A stretch of DNA of 64,000 nt, from assembly GCA_002205965.3 (NCBI GenBank), contig NADL03000093.1, forward strand, positions 1 to 64,000. Direction: 5' to 3'. The first letter of the stretch is position 1; every line of letters begins with the position of its first letter. The DNA is from Kappaphycus alvarezii (Eukaryota; Rhodophyta; Florideophyceae; Gigartinales; Solieriaceae). Below the pieces are notes generated by a model. That model worked only from the letters and a program-made list of their open reading frames with translations, had not been told where the DNA came from and searched no databases. Position numbers and translations under genes: made by a program. This document shows, in pieces, positions 40,580-52,030 of the stretch.

Positions 40580-41810
40580 GTGGCAGTTTAGGAGAGACAA
40601 GCAGAGTTTGAGTGGTACAACAGTTTCCATGACATACTTGACTTTGACGAGGAGAAAAATAGCGACTCCCCATATTTCGACTCCTCATACAGCGATGGAT
40701 AAAGCAGAACATTTTCCTTCAATCCACGTGGAGCACGTTTTCTAGCTTTATAACTGCCAACTAAAACGTTGGAAGTGTACTCTGCTCTCAACTAACAGTC
40801 AAGGATGCTTTACTCATGACATCGCCTTTGTTAAAATATGGTGAGGCGTGGGACTTTGTGGGAAAAGCATTGATATAAGTGGGCCGATTTTTGAAATAAC
40901 CGTATCTTTGTTTATCTATATTTTCTCTGATTAAATTTACGGTTTTCTTGTCAGTGGCCTCTCTCAGCACTGGAGGTTTGGAAAACTGCGCCGTACTAAG
41001 AAGCAGTTCAAAGTTTCCCCTTATGCTCGTTATGACACCGCCGTCACATTTCAGAACTAGAACAGGTCAAGCGGAAATTTGTAAGAGGCTAAGACGTATT
41101 TTTCTAGGAAGATCAATTTATACGTACTGAAGTTTAGGGTTTCAATTTTACCAACTGGCTACTGTTGGGATGCTCGAAAATGTACCCCAGCTTTGTGTCT
41201 GACATTGATATTTTTCATTAAAATTTAGAGTTTGATGAAAAGAAACTCGAGAAACTAGACATACAGGTAAGAGATCTAGATGAATTTATAGGGTCCCCTG
41301 CGTTTAGAAACTATGGGTTGGTTCTCACTGGTAAAAAAAATTCTAAGGTGCTTTACAGTTTACGAGAGTTGTGACCCCTCAAAAGAAGCCCCGACATTGC
41401 GATTTATATCGTGAGAGGCACATATTCAATAAGACTGTGTGAGTGGTAAAATCATATTAGAGAACTATTTAAGCAGTATGTGTAGTCTTAAAGGGTTGTA
41501 CAACATAAGTATCGAAAGAACGAGAAGTTTCATGCTGCAACTTTCCATTCTTGCTTTGTATTGACGACCATGTATGTGAGATGGTACCCTTTTCGAGCAA
41601 CTGAACATGTTTTTTACGTGCGTGAGAGGAATCTCATGGAAAATTTTCAGAAGAAACGATTCCGAAACTGGCAAGAGCATAAGTCAGGTACCAGAATAAA
41701 ATGCGTAAGCGAATTGAGGTTCAGTTGAGGGCTCGCATCTCATCATACTATCCCTCTGACGAGGAGAGTAAGTCAGATTGAGATGATTCGCAGTATATCG
41801 CAAAATGCTT
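40580..41810 (+). other. Possible decayed gene, unrecognised
   Basis: Protein-like phrases can be followed on the plus strand across stops: EWYNSFHDILDFDEEKNSDS near 40610, KKLEKLDIQVRDLDEF near 41240, then KYRKNEKFHAATFHSCFVLT and TMYVRWYPFRATEHVFYV near 41500-41620, ending SSYYPSDEESKSD near 41770. The composition is coherent but no family is evident. A decayed transposon protein is the most likely explanation. Confidence 0.25.
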
Positions 41811-42649
41811 GAAATAAATGTTTTAATAAATTATGCACTCTTTGTTGTGGCTATTTGCTGGAATTTGAATTCTGTATACTTTCAAGGATGCCTTTGATGA
41901 CTTTTTACTGTTTTTTACTTTTATTTTTATCTTTTGACCTAGAACATTTTGGATAGTATAGTCGTACCGACGATTCTTGGCCACATGGCGCTCGTTTGCG
42001 GGGTATACATGCAGCCCGACACACGAAACGCTTCGGCAGAAGTGAATAAAGGCAGCAAAAGTACCACAATCCCCTCAACATCTCTCTCTACACTCCCATC
42101 AACCACTACCTCCTTCCATTAATGTTCTAATATTCCATAGTCAGTGCCCTTTTCGCATTCATTTCCTTATCACCATCCACTTTCCCCGAGATTGGCGTAT
42201 TTGCGGCTTAATGATTTAGTTCTGCATATACTCAATACAGAGTTGAAGCAAACGGATTTCTGGAATGCTTATGACTAAGGTTTCACTAAAAGTATTTTAC
42301 GGAAATAATTACAGAAATAAAAAATGGTACTTACCCTTTTTGGAATGTGCCTATCGAAAGGGCATTAACATAGAACCCTTCACTCAGCTTCACTCTCAAC
42401 GAGAGGGGAAGGGGAATTGAGAGAGCAGTTAACAGATCCGAGCATGGGATAAAGTCTGCGTCCCATGTAACTTGGCGGCCAAGGCTTCGAAAGCATCGCC
42501 TAGTTCCTCCATGGAGCAGCCGCCTCCGACATCATTGACGTGGCGCCTGCACGGCAGCGGTCTACCGCATACGCCATGCCGCGTGCCTCCGCACTAACTC
42601 CTTCCATTTCTGCAGACACCGGTCCTTCCTCCGGTGCCAGGCTGGGGCT
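41811..42649. other. Spacer, nothing recognised
   Basis: No gene or repeat boundary could be supported. The sequence becomes GC-rich near 42440, close to the non-LTR fragment. Confidence 0.3.
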
Positions 42650-42985
42650 TTGCTCAGCTGTTTCGCCCTGTACGTCCCTGGGCTTGTTGAACTTTCGACC
42701 ACTGACCCTCTCACTCTATCCTTCTCACCCACCAACAGTCTAACCCTTCTCAAACGAGTGCAGCATGAGGAGCTGACAAGATTTCATTGGCACGACGATG
42801 CTTGGGCGATCGCTGCCAACCCGACGGATCACAGCGACCCTGAAATCAGAGATGGCATTCGTGGCATAGCATTCTGCCGCAGCCCTGCTGCGTGTTTCCT
42901 CTTCGTCTACCCTACAACAGCGACAAAGGAGCACAAAAAACACTGGCAGACCATGCTACGCCGTCACCTCGGACTGCCTGTGTAA
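42650..42985 (+). pseudogene. Non-LTR retrotransposon fragment between RT and zinc finger
   Basis: TRFHWHDDAWAIAANPTDHS, SPAACFLFVYP and TMLRRHLGLPV line up with KVFWKEDEWERYPSTTLHTE, TPAAAFLTAHP and VMLRRHLGVHV of the better-preserved element at 47354-49650. It covers only the short segment between reverse transcriptase and zinc finger and stops at 42985 before the cysteines. It is an isolated fragment. Confidence 0.65.
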
Positions 42986-43296
42986 GATGACTCTAAACCC
43001 CCCAACTGCCACCATTGCGTAACTGAGTTTAAGATCTAATGCAGTACTGCACCTGACTGATGCCATACGAAACCCCCAAAATCTTCAATTTATATGGTTG
43101 ATCTCGAATTTTGTTTAAAAATAATAATGGCGATCGATCCGTACGGACTTTTATTATAAAAACTCTTACAAAACTAGAAAATAAGGTGACGTGGTGAGAA
43201 ATAGTGCGTCATTCCTAAAAATGAGGGTGCCTAGTGCCATACGACACCCCAAATAATATTTGATAGAACTAAAACTTTAAACGCAAGTAAGAATAT

Positions 43297-44310
43297 TTCA
43301 TTCCGCCCTGCCTCGCAATGACTTCAATGTAGCGATTTAGAATTGATTTTACCAGCCTCTGGACAATGCCAGGGTCAATCACTGTTCCAACGATCAGTGA
43401 TTCAATCCATAAGTTCCTGCTGCGTAGAAAATTGCCTTGAGTTGTTAAAGACGCCCCTACTCGGTATGTTCCAAAAGTTCTCTAACATTTTTAGATCTAA
43501 AGAGCGAGCTGGCTACTGTAGCACAGATATTCATTGATGTTTAAATAACTTCTCAGCTACTTTTGACGAGTGCGCCGGAGCTGCGCCGGAGCATTATCCT
43601 GATAGAATAAACACCCAATTGGCAATTTTGAATCACCTCAGTCTAGCAATTCCTTTCCTAGAATCTTCACGTAGTCCCCTCAATTCCACCTTACAGTTAT
43701 CTTCACAAATTTTTACTTCCTATGCGTACAGAATGCTCCCCAAACCATAAACCACCACATTACTCCCCCCTGAAATTTTGACAGCATTATTTCCTCGCGC
43801 CTCAAATCGCTCAACATGCACTGAATTCCGTCTAGTCCATCGCAGTTGAATCTTTCTCCATTACTCAAAACAATCTTGCAGCAATAGTCAGAGCTCTGGC
43901 TTGAATGAGTCCTAGAAAATTTTATTCGAGTATCACGCTGCCTCTTTTGAAGCGGAATCTGTTGTTTTATTTTTTTAGTCCACTGAAACCCTGAACATTT
44001 CAGATACGCTCTCGTTCGTTCGGCTTGTAGAAATGGGGGGATTGAGTTCATTTCTTAGTGCCCTTGAGATTTGTGTTGAGTTATTTGCGGCCAAAAGCTC
44101 CCTTTGTTTGTCTTGTGCAGTCATTTTTTCCCGATATTCTGGAAGTGTTTTTCCTCTATAGTTTTTTGGACTCCTTCAAAATGATGGAAAAATCGCTCGC
44201 GATCGACTAAGCTGCCTTGCAATTTCCTGAATTGAAAGACAGCTTCCTTCAAGCTCGAAGTTTTGATTTGCTCTTATAAGCTTAACTGTGTCCTTGTCGG
44301 TATCGCTCAT
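43297..44310 (-). pseudogene. Mariner-like transposase remnant
   Basis: From ATG at 44310 the minus strand reads MSDTDKDTVKLIRANQNFEL, then LSIQEIARQLSRSR, a helix-turn-helix. After lost frames, 44051-43713 gives RIKFSRTHSS, GERFNCDGLDGIQCMLSDLR and WWFMVWGAFCTHRK, the mariner core, with the first catalytic aspartate region altered (VLSNGERF in place of the usual SDE). Further on come APAHSSKVAEKLFKHQ and WPARSLDLKMLENFWNI, the last-aspartate block, then QELMDWITDRW-like sequence to about 43297. Stops and frameshifts make it dead. Nearly the whole family length is represented. Confidence 0.82.
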
Positions 44311-44498
44311 AGACCTGCTTGCTCTTATTCCCCTCTTTGTATCTCTAGAACTTGGGAGAAAGTGAATGGAGCGTTTAAAGCTTTTCAGTTAATGATTAAC
44401 GGTGCTTGTCGTATGGCATCAGTCACCCCCCCGTTATGTTTCTGAAGTACTACACCGACGACACATGTACTTTCCCGTGTAACATCCGGTTAGTTCTA

Positions 44499-44554
44499 AG
44501 CCGAATAATCAGTCCCGCAGTTCACAGGATAGATACTGAATGAAGTGAAGTTTC
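44499..44554 (+). repeat. Dispersed repeat, copy 1
   Basis: It shares AGCCG-ATA-TCAGTCC, GATAGATACT and AATGAAGT-AAGTTTC with 58971-59026 over about 56 bp. It is noncoding and may be a transposon subterminal sequence. Confidence 0.7.
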
Positions 44555-44689
44555 CTCTAGATAAAGTTCATCTTCCCCAACGTTATTTATGAAAGCTTTT
44601 CATTGTTTGAAACCGTTTTTTGAAGTGGCTTTTTGGAAGTAGCAAACAACAGCGAAACAGGGAAGTGTCGTATGACATCAGTTAGGAGT

Positions 44690-46012
44690 GTACTGTACAG
44701 CTGATCATTACTTTACACGGTAAAGCACAGTGTAGTTTACAGTACAGAACTGTAGCCATCAAATCTTGCTACTCCGTAAACGATTCATGTTCAATCAAAT
44801 TAAAGGTCTCCATTTCTCCCTCTCATGCTTAAAAATGAACAAAACACAGTAAAAAGCTTACGGTAATACCTGACCTGTACAGTAGAACCAAGGGACCAAT
44901 AGGGTTGGCTTACTATGGACTGAGCAAAGTTCAGGACTCAAATAGACCTGCATTTAAACCGTACCTACAATTCTCAACATTCTTATAGAACTGCAGTACA
45001 GCCAAGGGGTTTGATGAATGTTGCATTTTCTCCCCGCGAAGAGCCATCTAGGGCTATGTTGTCGGGGGAAACTAAGATGGTAACCATAGATTTTTCGGTG
45101 CGGGGTCGAGTGTAATTCATGATATCGGTCGGGTCCATGCGCAGGCCCAAAAAAACCCAGTAGGGAAAAAAAACAGGCGTTGAACTCTATGTCGATCCTC
45201 CTCCTCGTACACCGCTGTTCTTCGCGGAATTCTTTGAGTGTGAGGTAGTCTTTGTCCGACAGTCAATGCTTTAGCTTGTGTTTGATCTTGTCCGTTATTG
45301 CTTTGCTTGAGTTAGTGCTACTGCGTTCGTGGATGAGTTTTACGCCTTCCAAGGGCCGGTGAGAAACGTGGCCATGCGAACCGGAGAGGCTGATGACGCT
45401 GTTTACACTAGGCCTCTCTATCATATATTAAAAAATGCTCAAATTCTGTACAAAAATCAATATCACGGTAGTGCAATAATATATTACCAAATGGTTTAGC
45501 AAAAGTAGAATTTTAAATAAAGGTACAGTATTTCAATAAATAGTGCTCCAATCTATTATTTACTGTACACTAACGGCACAACCGTGCCATTGCAAAAAGG
45601 CACAGAATCAAAAAAAGAAACACCCCATTTCCAAAAGCGCACTGTATTTGAAAATTTTGCGCGCCATTTCCAAATGGCGAGCACAGTACTGATAAAAAAA
45701 CCGAAACGGCGATGGGCAGTACCACCAAAGCCCTTCATTTGCAATATTTACATGCGGATATAGCCGTCCCCAGTCGCCCCTTACAACGACCCCGCCTAAT
45801 TCATCGCTCCCACCCTCTCCTCCATTGCAGTCTATCCTCCCACTGCTGCGTACTCCTTCGCTCCTGCCAGCCTAGCCCCCTCTGCTAGCCATTCCGGCCT
45901 CAGATACTGTTTCGCACTCCTCCGCTTTTCTGACCTCGGCTGTCCCTTCAATACCACCAGGCAGCCCAGCCATACACGGTTTTAAAAGAAAGAGTCTAAC
46001 CTTTCAACCAGC
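44690..46012. other. Spacer rich in TACAGTA motifs
   Basis: No gene is seen. It includes a single plus-oriented copy of the AAATTAAAGGTCTCCATTTC terminal motif near 44797 and many TACTGTAC/GTACAGTA motifs at 44690-44890 and 45525-45690. Confidence 0.4.
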
Positions 46013-47244
46013 ATGAGCTTCTCTCAACCCACCGCCACCGCTGTCAATGTGCCCTCCCTATCGGCGGCGGCTGATGCCCTTCACTTATGAGCCTCAGCTG
46101 CAGTGGCTAGGGAGCAGGATCTTCAAAAAAACACCGACAATAGGCTGTACCAGGACAGTGATGACGAAAATGACAGTTTGTGTCCGGTGTTTGATGCCTT
46201 TTATGAGTCCGTCGGAAAAAAAGGTTTTCACGAAATGTGCAACTTCGATGCATCACAGTTCAAGCAGCTTTGGAACTACTTTTCAAGCACAGTTCGAGAG
46301 GTACACAATGTAGGGCCTGGGCGCAAATGCGCCTACAATGGCATTGACTTGTTATTTATGACTCTTGTCGTATTGAAATGCGGAACGCAGTGGGACATCG
46401 CAGCTCCTGTTTTCAATTTGAAAGGACCTACATTCGAGAAGATGATTTCAAAGTATATTAACGGTATATGGAAGTTCGCGTACGAAAGTTTAATAAAAGA
46501 AATGGATAGCATATATCCATGTGGTGAGTTACTGGAAAATCGCATTCGATTCAAGTGCTTTCCTTGCGCATGTTTTCTGACTGACGTTACAAATCAGCAA
46601 GAAAACAGGCCTTCGGGAAACATGCAGGAGGGTAAGAAGTATTTCTCAGGCAAGCACAAGCTCTACGGCTATAAAGTGGAAGTCAGCGTTTAAAAAATGG
46701 ACAAGCCATTAACTGCAGCCGACACTACCCGGGAAGCGTGGCCGACTTGGAGATATTTGAGCGAAATGTGCAGTTTCATTAAAAATCTTTAAAAAAGAAA
46801 TAGTCTGAAGTTGACATAGCCGATGTCAGAGAAATGTCAGGAGAGTATCCTCAGCATTGGGCCGTTTTAATGGATAAGGGCTCCCAGGGTGCTGGGGAGC
46901 TGGTTCGAGCAATCATTCCGAAAAAGAAACCTAATAATGGATTCTTACTCGCCGAAGACGTAGAAAGGAACAGAAAAATTTCATCCGATCGCATAATCGT
47001 GGAGAACTGGTTTGGTCGGCTGTGCACTCTTTGGGGAGTGATGGGAGGGAAGTGGAGGTGGAGGGAGGCTCGCTACGAAGCGGTGTTCAAGATTTGCGCT
47101 GCACTGACTAATTTTCACATAAGCTACCACCCCTTGAGAGCCGAGCATGCCCAGATGTACAGTTCAGTGAGAAATCGTTTGTATTCAATCGGAATTGAGT
47201 CGCACAATAAGCGGCGTGCGGCACAGGCCGCCTACCGCGAATAA
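46013..47244 (+). pseudogene. DDE transposase of the IS5/Harbinger-like DDE_Tnp_4 type
   Basis: I place the start at MSFSQPTATAVNVPSLSAAA (46013), with an in-frame TGA at about 46088. The main frame at 46103-46693 contains FDASQFKQLWNYFSSTVREV, YNGIDLLFMTLVVLKCGTQW, a candidate first acid CFLTDVTNQQ, and KYFSGKHKLYGYKVEVSV. A frame change at about 46695 leads to HYPGSVADLEIFERN, then TAA and TAG stops between 46780 and 46804. The last open part holds AVLMDKGSQGAGELVRAIIP (aspartate) and SSDRIIVENWFGRL (glutamate), ending NRLYSIGIESHNKR. The acids of the triad survive but stops make it inactive. It differs clearly from the Harbinger at 31665-34624. No TIRs were found. Confidence 0.78.
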
Positions 47245-47353
47245 AGGAGGCGCTTGGGTGAGTTCAATTTTAGGGCATCGGAATTCCAAGATAGACATCC
47301 TTTTGACTCACAGTAGCAGAAGCATATATTTCATTGGGGTGAGGGAGGTCGAG

Positions 47354-49650
47354 TTACAGAAACATATAAGGGATTATGATTTGGTCTATAGGTTGGTCAT
47401 GTAAACGAAAGACCCTCGCCGTGACACTGCATGCGCGCTGGGAGGGGAAGGCGAGTCGAAGGCTAGCGGCACAAACTCCCATCCCAGTTTTTGATCGTCC
47501 TGGGAGGGCTTCACCGGGGATGGCTGCTACTTTGCTGGCAAGCTCCCTATTTTTCCGTCTTTCCGCTGCATTGGCATCGGCGCGCGCCTCACGCGCTCCA
47601 ACGGACATGAACCCCTCTTGGAATGGCGATGTTACTGTGACGTCGTACGCCACCGGGAGGGGCGGCAAGGTGTTGATCTCTTCCGACCTCGGGTACACTA
47701 GAATGTCGGCAGGCCGTGCATTCAGTCCGGGAAGTAAGTATTTCACCTCATATTGGACGCCGACTCCTGCTTTGAACAGTTGTCGGCCAAATACCTTCAC
47801 TACAGCATTGTGCCGGCTAGTCCATCCCAGGCCTTTTTTGCAAAAATCCGCGGCATGGTCACCTCGGTTGTCCATGGGCCTGTTGCACTCCGCGCATTGC
47901 AGCGGCACAGTGTCGTCAAACACGTGAACTCCCAGGTGGCGGCGTAGCATCACTGACCCCATCTTATTATAGGTCGGCTGACCACAGACGGATGTGCGGT
48001 GAGAAAGGCTGCAGCAGGCGTCTCTAAGTATGCCTGGCGGCGGATCCTTCGCCGAATATCAGCTTCCGTATGCAGCGTAGTGCTTGGGTACCTCTCCCAT
48101 TCGTCTTCTTTCCAGAATACCTTTGCTGCCGACTTGCACCAGGCTCGATATAAAATACTGTGTGTATTATCGGGCTTGTTTGCAAGATTGGCCGCTGTCA
48201 GCGTTTCTGGGAGACCACCATGTCCGTCGGAGAAGCTTGGGTGGAGTCGTCGGACAAACTCGAGAAGGTGGGTATCAGCATGTGCATAGCTTTGTGCACG
48301 GTGGTGCGCTACGCTAGGATCATCGGGGCATGTCACTTGTTCGGAGTCGATGACGCTGGCCGCATACGACGCTAGATTCAGCGTTGCCACGGGTGTGAAT
48401 CCGTGGCCTCCGAGGCGCAGCGGAAGAGCCACTTGCTGACGGACCGCACTTGTCATCGGCACGTTGTTTGACCGCGCGTAATATTCCATCTGTTCTTGGT
48501 CAAATCTCATTGCCAGGACGCTTGTTGCACTCGGCGGTGTTAGCTTCATCACATGATGTAGCTTGCATGCCGAGGCACAAACGCGGTGGAGGTGGAACCG
48601 GATGCGAGCATCCCCAATCCCATCGATCAGCGATAGCGTGTTTTTGCATCCTGCAATTTTTTCATTGAGAAAGTTCTCCATGAATTCAGGCGAACCGATC
48701 GGGGCGCCGAGGAGGTCAATGCCGTGATTTGAGAAGTTCTCATTTGGAAAGCGGTGCAGTAGGGGTGTCTCAGTGGCAGGGTGGCGCGGCCAGAATAGGC
48801 GTGTCTTCGCCGGGTTTAGATACAGGCCATGATCAGGTCCCTTAGACCTCAGGATCTCGACAGCCTTGTCGAGCTCAGTGTGATTGCCTACCAGGGTGCA
48901 GTCATCCGCATACCATCTGTGTAAATGGAGTTGGGTCTGATCGGAAATTTCTCTTGCCAGTGGGTGTATGACAAGGGAGAACATCAACATACTTGCTGGG
49001 TCCCCTTGTTGCATCCCTTCTTGGCTGGGGATGTCTTGTGTCGATGCCGCAGGCAAGATTAGGGACGGCATTTGACGGGCATACACCATGTTCAGAAAAC
49101 GGCATAACGACGGCACTTTGGTCGGCAGGAGGTCGATCATTTTCTGTCTCGAAAAGCGGTTGAACGAATTATGTGCATCCACTGAAACCAGCGCGTAGTC
49201 CTCATCTTCACCTTGGGGGGAGACCAGTCTTCGGGCTTCGTGTACAATAGAATCCAGTCCACTGTGCACTCCGTTGGCCACCTGTAGTGGAGCGAGGTAT
49301 TCCCTGGTGGCTTCCAATGCCTGGGGTAAGAGCACTTTCGTCACCAGTCGCCGCAAGGCCGTCCCAATTGCAATGGGGCGGATCTTGTCTGGCCGGGGTT
49401 GGATCGGCAACAGTGTCGCAGAGGAGATAAGGGGGATTGTCTCATTTGGGAGGTCTCCATGAGCTAGTCTCGACACAACAGCTGTTAGTACGGAGATACC
49501 CGTCACCCCAGCTTCAGGGCTCACCTGTGTGTTGGCCAGCAGGTGCAGGAGTCGCGGTGAGATTCTGTTGGGGCCAGGTACGGAGTCAGGGTTCAGGCGT
49601 CGGACCGCGCGTAGAATCGTTTCTTCGTGACAGTGTCGCCGGCGCGTCTA
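47354..49650 (-). pseudogene. Non-LTR retrotransposon, best-preserved RT plus RLE copy
   Basis: The minus strand is open for 524 residues at 49524-47950, and in-register sequence continues upstream to about 49650. The reverse transcriptase has KIRPIAIGTALRRLVTKVL, motif A YALVSVDAHNSFNRFSR, motif B QEGMQQGDPASMLMFSLVIH and the catalytic YADD at 48912-48901, all intact. The thumb ends near PLRLGGHGF. One frameshift near 47955 leads to VMLRRHLGVHVFDD, then the zinc finger CAECNRPMDNRGDHAADFC with H in TSRH, and the RLE core RPADILVYPRSEE and YDVTVTSPF. It ends at 47354. The N-terminal third is missing, so it is 5'-truncated. With one shift and no internal stop it is the least decayed of the nine relatives here. 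Confidence 0.88.
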
Positions 49651-50539
49651 GTGTACGCTTGCCTAGTTTTGGGGCGGAGGTCGGAGACAACAGGGGCGTT
49701 TGAAAAACTCGCGATAGTGTACAGTCTTTGCTTTTTATTTGAAATAAAAATCAGTCTCTTTGTTTTACTGGATTACACTAAGTTTCTTTGGAGAATTCTC
49801 ACTCATTTCAAGAGAGGTATGATTTCTGGTCTGGTGTTGTGTCATTTTCTTGTCGTAGTTTCAATTGAAAAAAGTAACTTAACTGCTCAGTTTGCTTTTA
49901 ATTTGTTTTGAGACCTACTGTATCAAATTAAAGGTCTCCATTTCTCTCTCTACTGTACGGTATCAGTGAATTGAAAACGATCTTGATCTCCGTAGAGGAA
50001 AGTGCAGTCGTGGCATTACCCTCTTTACTTTATTCAACAATAAATAAGGCACAGTACGGTACAGTACGCGGATTTTCTTGATAAAGAAAATTCTGGACAG
50101 CACCAGCCTCACCCGACATAAGCTTGTCCTGGACTCGAGGTCATATGGGTTTGGTGGCCGGTGTACCTGCGGAAGTAACCTCTAGTGCTCGGAGGCTGAC
50201 CTCCAGGGCTCGGAGGCTACCTCCGTAGGTACCGTGCTGCGCAGTACGTACACCAGTTTTTCAGTATGGTGATATTGAACATAAAGTAATATTAAAGCTG
50301 CCTCTGACGTCTACGGTATAGTAAAATTTTATTGCATTAAGTATCTATAATGCTAGTTGCATCACTGGCAATGTAAAGGACTCCACAGTAATTTACAGTA
50401 CTGTACTGTACTGTACATTTCATTTTGTACAGTCCAGTTATTGTTCAGAAGTACTGTATTTTGCTGAATGAATCTATAGTAAGGCCAGGCCCAACTTATT
50501 ATTCATTTGCCTCCTCATTTGTACTGTACGTTTCACCCT
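49651..50539. other. Spacer with repeats
   Basis: Contains a single plus-oriented TCAAATTAAAGGTCTCCATT terminal motif at about 49923, TACAGTAC motifs near 50050 and 50400, and the inverted repeat at 50163-50232. No gene is seen. Confidence 0.4.
50163..50232. repeat. Imperfect inverted repeat with 20-bp arms
   Basis: GTACCTGCGGAAGTAACCTC at 50163 and the reverse complement of 50213-50232 agree at 17 of 20 positions. A 30-bp loop lies between them, itself with repeated GCTCGGAGGCT. It could fold as a hairpin. Confidence 0.75.
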
Positions 50540-50900
50540 GCCCCGCTCACCTCCCTCAATGTGGCCGTCTCAGCGAAGCAAAGAAGATATGAATCTTTTG
50601 TTGCAACCTCCGTGAGAAGTAAGCTCGTGCCTATCCCTATATCTACTCTCGGCGGTTGGCACCCAGACGCTTATAGAGTGGTAACCGACGTCGCGCGGAA
50701 TGTGGCCGTTAGGGCGATGGAGGTATATCGTAAGGTCCGAGCGGTACTTCGAGGCACGCTCCCGCGGCCGTAATTCTAATGTCCAACGCAGCTTGTCTGC
50801 TGGGCGGCCTTGAGCCAGCTTTTTAGGGAAATTTAAGAGGTAGTACTGGTTACCCTGTAGGATATTCCGGGCCACAACCGACCATATCTTTCAAATATTA
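50540..50900 (+). pseudogene. Non-LTR retrotransposon 3' fragment
   Basis: PLTSLNVAVSAKQRRYESF, SKLVPIPISTLGGWHPDAYR and ARNVAVRAMEVYRK match the tail at 11500-11862, and the DNA is similar up to the same end, CATATCTTTCAAATATTA at 50900. It starts later than the copy at 11385, so it is a shorter 5'-truncated insertion of the same subfamily. The upstream junction has TACTGTAC motifs at about 50520. Confidence 0.75.
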
Positions 50901-52030
50901 CTGTAAATCACCCCACGTTTCCCAACTCGTACGTTTTTTGAATAATTTTTTTAAAAATTTTTTATTCGTATTCCGTAAATGGACAGTATATTTAGAGTAG
51001 CACTGGGTAGCCGTCGATTTTACCGTTTTTCAAGCTGTACAGATGCACTACTGTAATACTGTATACTGTGTCTATGTATACAGATTACAGTGGTTTTGAA
51101 TAAAGTGGACAAACGTCCAGACAAATGTGACAAATGCAACACACGACTTGACCACAGCTGGTGATATTTACTTTACAGTACATTCAAGACCTCGGCCGTG
51201 TACAGAAGTACAATACAGCACGATAGGTTTTTTGCTGGACCTTCAATGTTGAGTAGCCCTGTCTAGCCGTTTGTGCACAGTAGTACAGTATTCTGTACCC
51301 ACATTAGAGGGGGAAAGTGTGGGGTGATTTAAGTATATTGCGGGAAAAATTAGTGACCCAAAAAAATAAAGTACAACTTGTATGTAACAGTACCGTACGT
51401 ATTGGCTTCAGAACCAGCTTGAAGTTTTCGCAGGACAATTCTTGTACTGCAAGTAGCGGTTACCGTCTTTCAGGATCCAGCACAGATTTTGTTGAACGGC
51501 TGCAAGTTGCGGTTGCTTTGATTGAAGCAACGTTTGGCTTTGCCACTTGTATGAAAAGGAGTCGGTATCTGGAGGTTCATCCGCAAGGGTATTCTTACTG
51601 TCCCTAATTGTACAGTGCACCAACGCAGTATCAGACGTTGCCATTGGTCAAGCCATTGACTCTCTGGGCTGAAAGGGGGAAAATTTTTTGGTAATTTATT
51701 ATTTGGAAAGTAATTCCATTTCTGGGCTGAAAGGGCTGAAAGTATTTTTCAAAAAATCAGACTAGGTGCGCCAAAGCCCTTGGCCCGAAAAAATGATCAG
51801 CAGTAGGACTCTGCAAACGGAAGCTTGCACTGTACTGTACTATTCACGCCCTAGACTTAAAAATTTGCCTCCACTCGGGGTACAGTGACACTTGCCACTC
51901 TCCGCCGTCATCCAACCGCTCGGCCGCCCGAAGTCATCGATGCAACCAATCTACCATTTTGTGCCGTACAAGCTTGGTGTGGTTTGAAGGCTTGAATCGC
52001 TTGATCAGTACCAATCCGGGCGGCAAAACT
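50901..52030. other. Spacer rich in TACAGTA motifs
   Basis: No gene is seen. TACAGTA/TACTGTA motifs cluster at 51050-51300 and near 51830. A frame at 51317-51607 has no domain. Confidence 0.4.

Larger units (their letters stand above)
43057..44681. mobile_element. Mariner-like element with inverted termini
   Basis: CTGATGCCATACGA at 43057 is matched in inverse by TCGTATGACATCAG ending at 44681. The right end is followed by TTA, which may contain the expected TA target, while the left flank reads GA. A second, inner inverted pair of the same motif occurs at about 43235 (TGCCATACGACA) and 44407 (TGTCGTATGGCA). This suggests either a longer terminal structure or one element inside a relative. 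The minus-strand transposase remnant lies inside both pairs. Confidence 0.6.
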
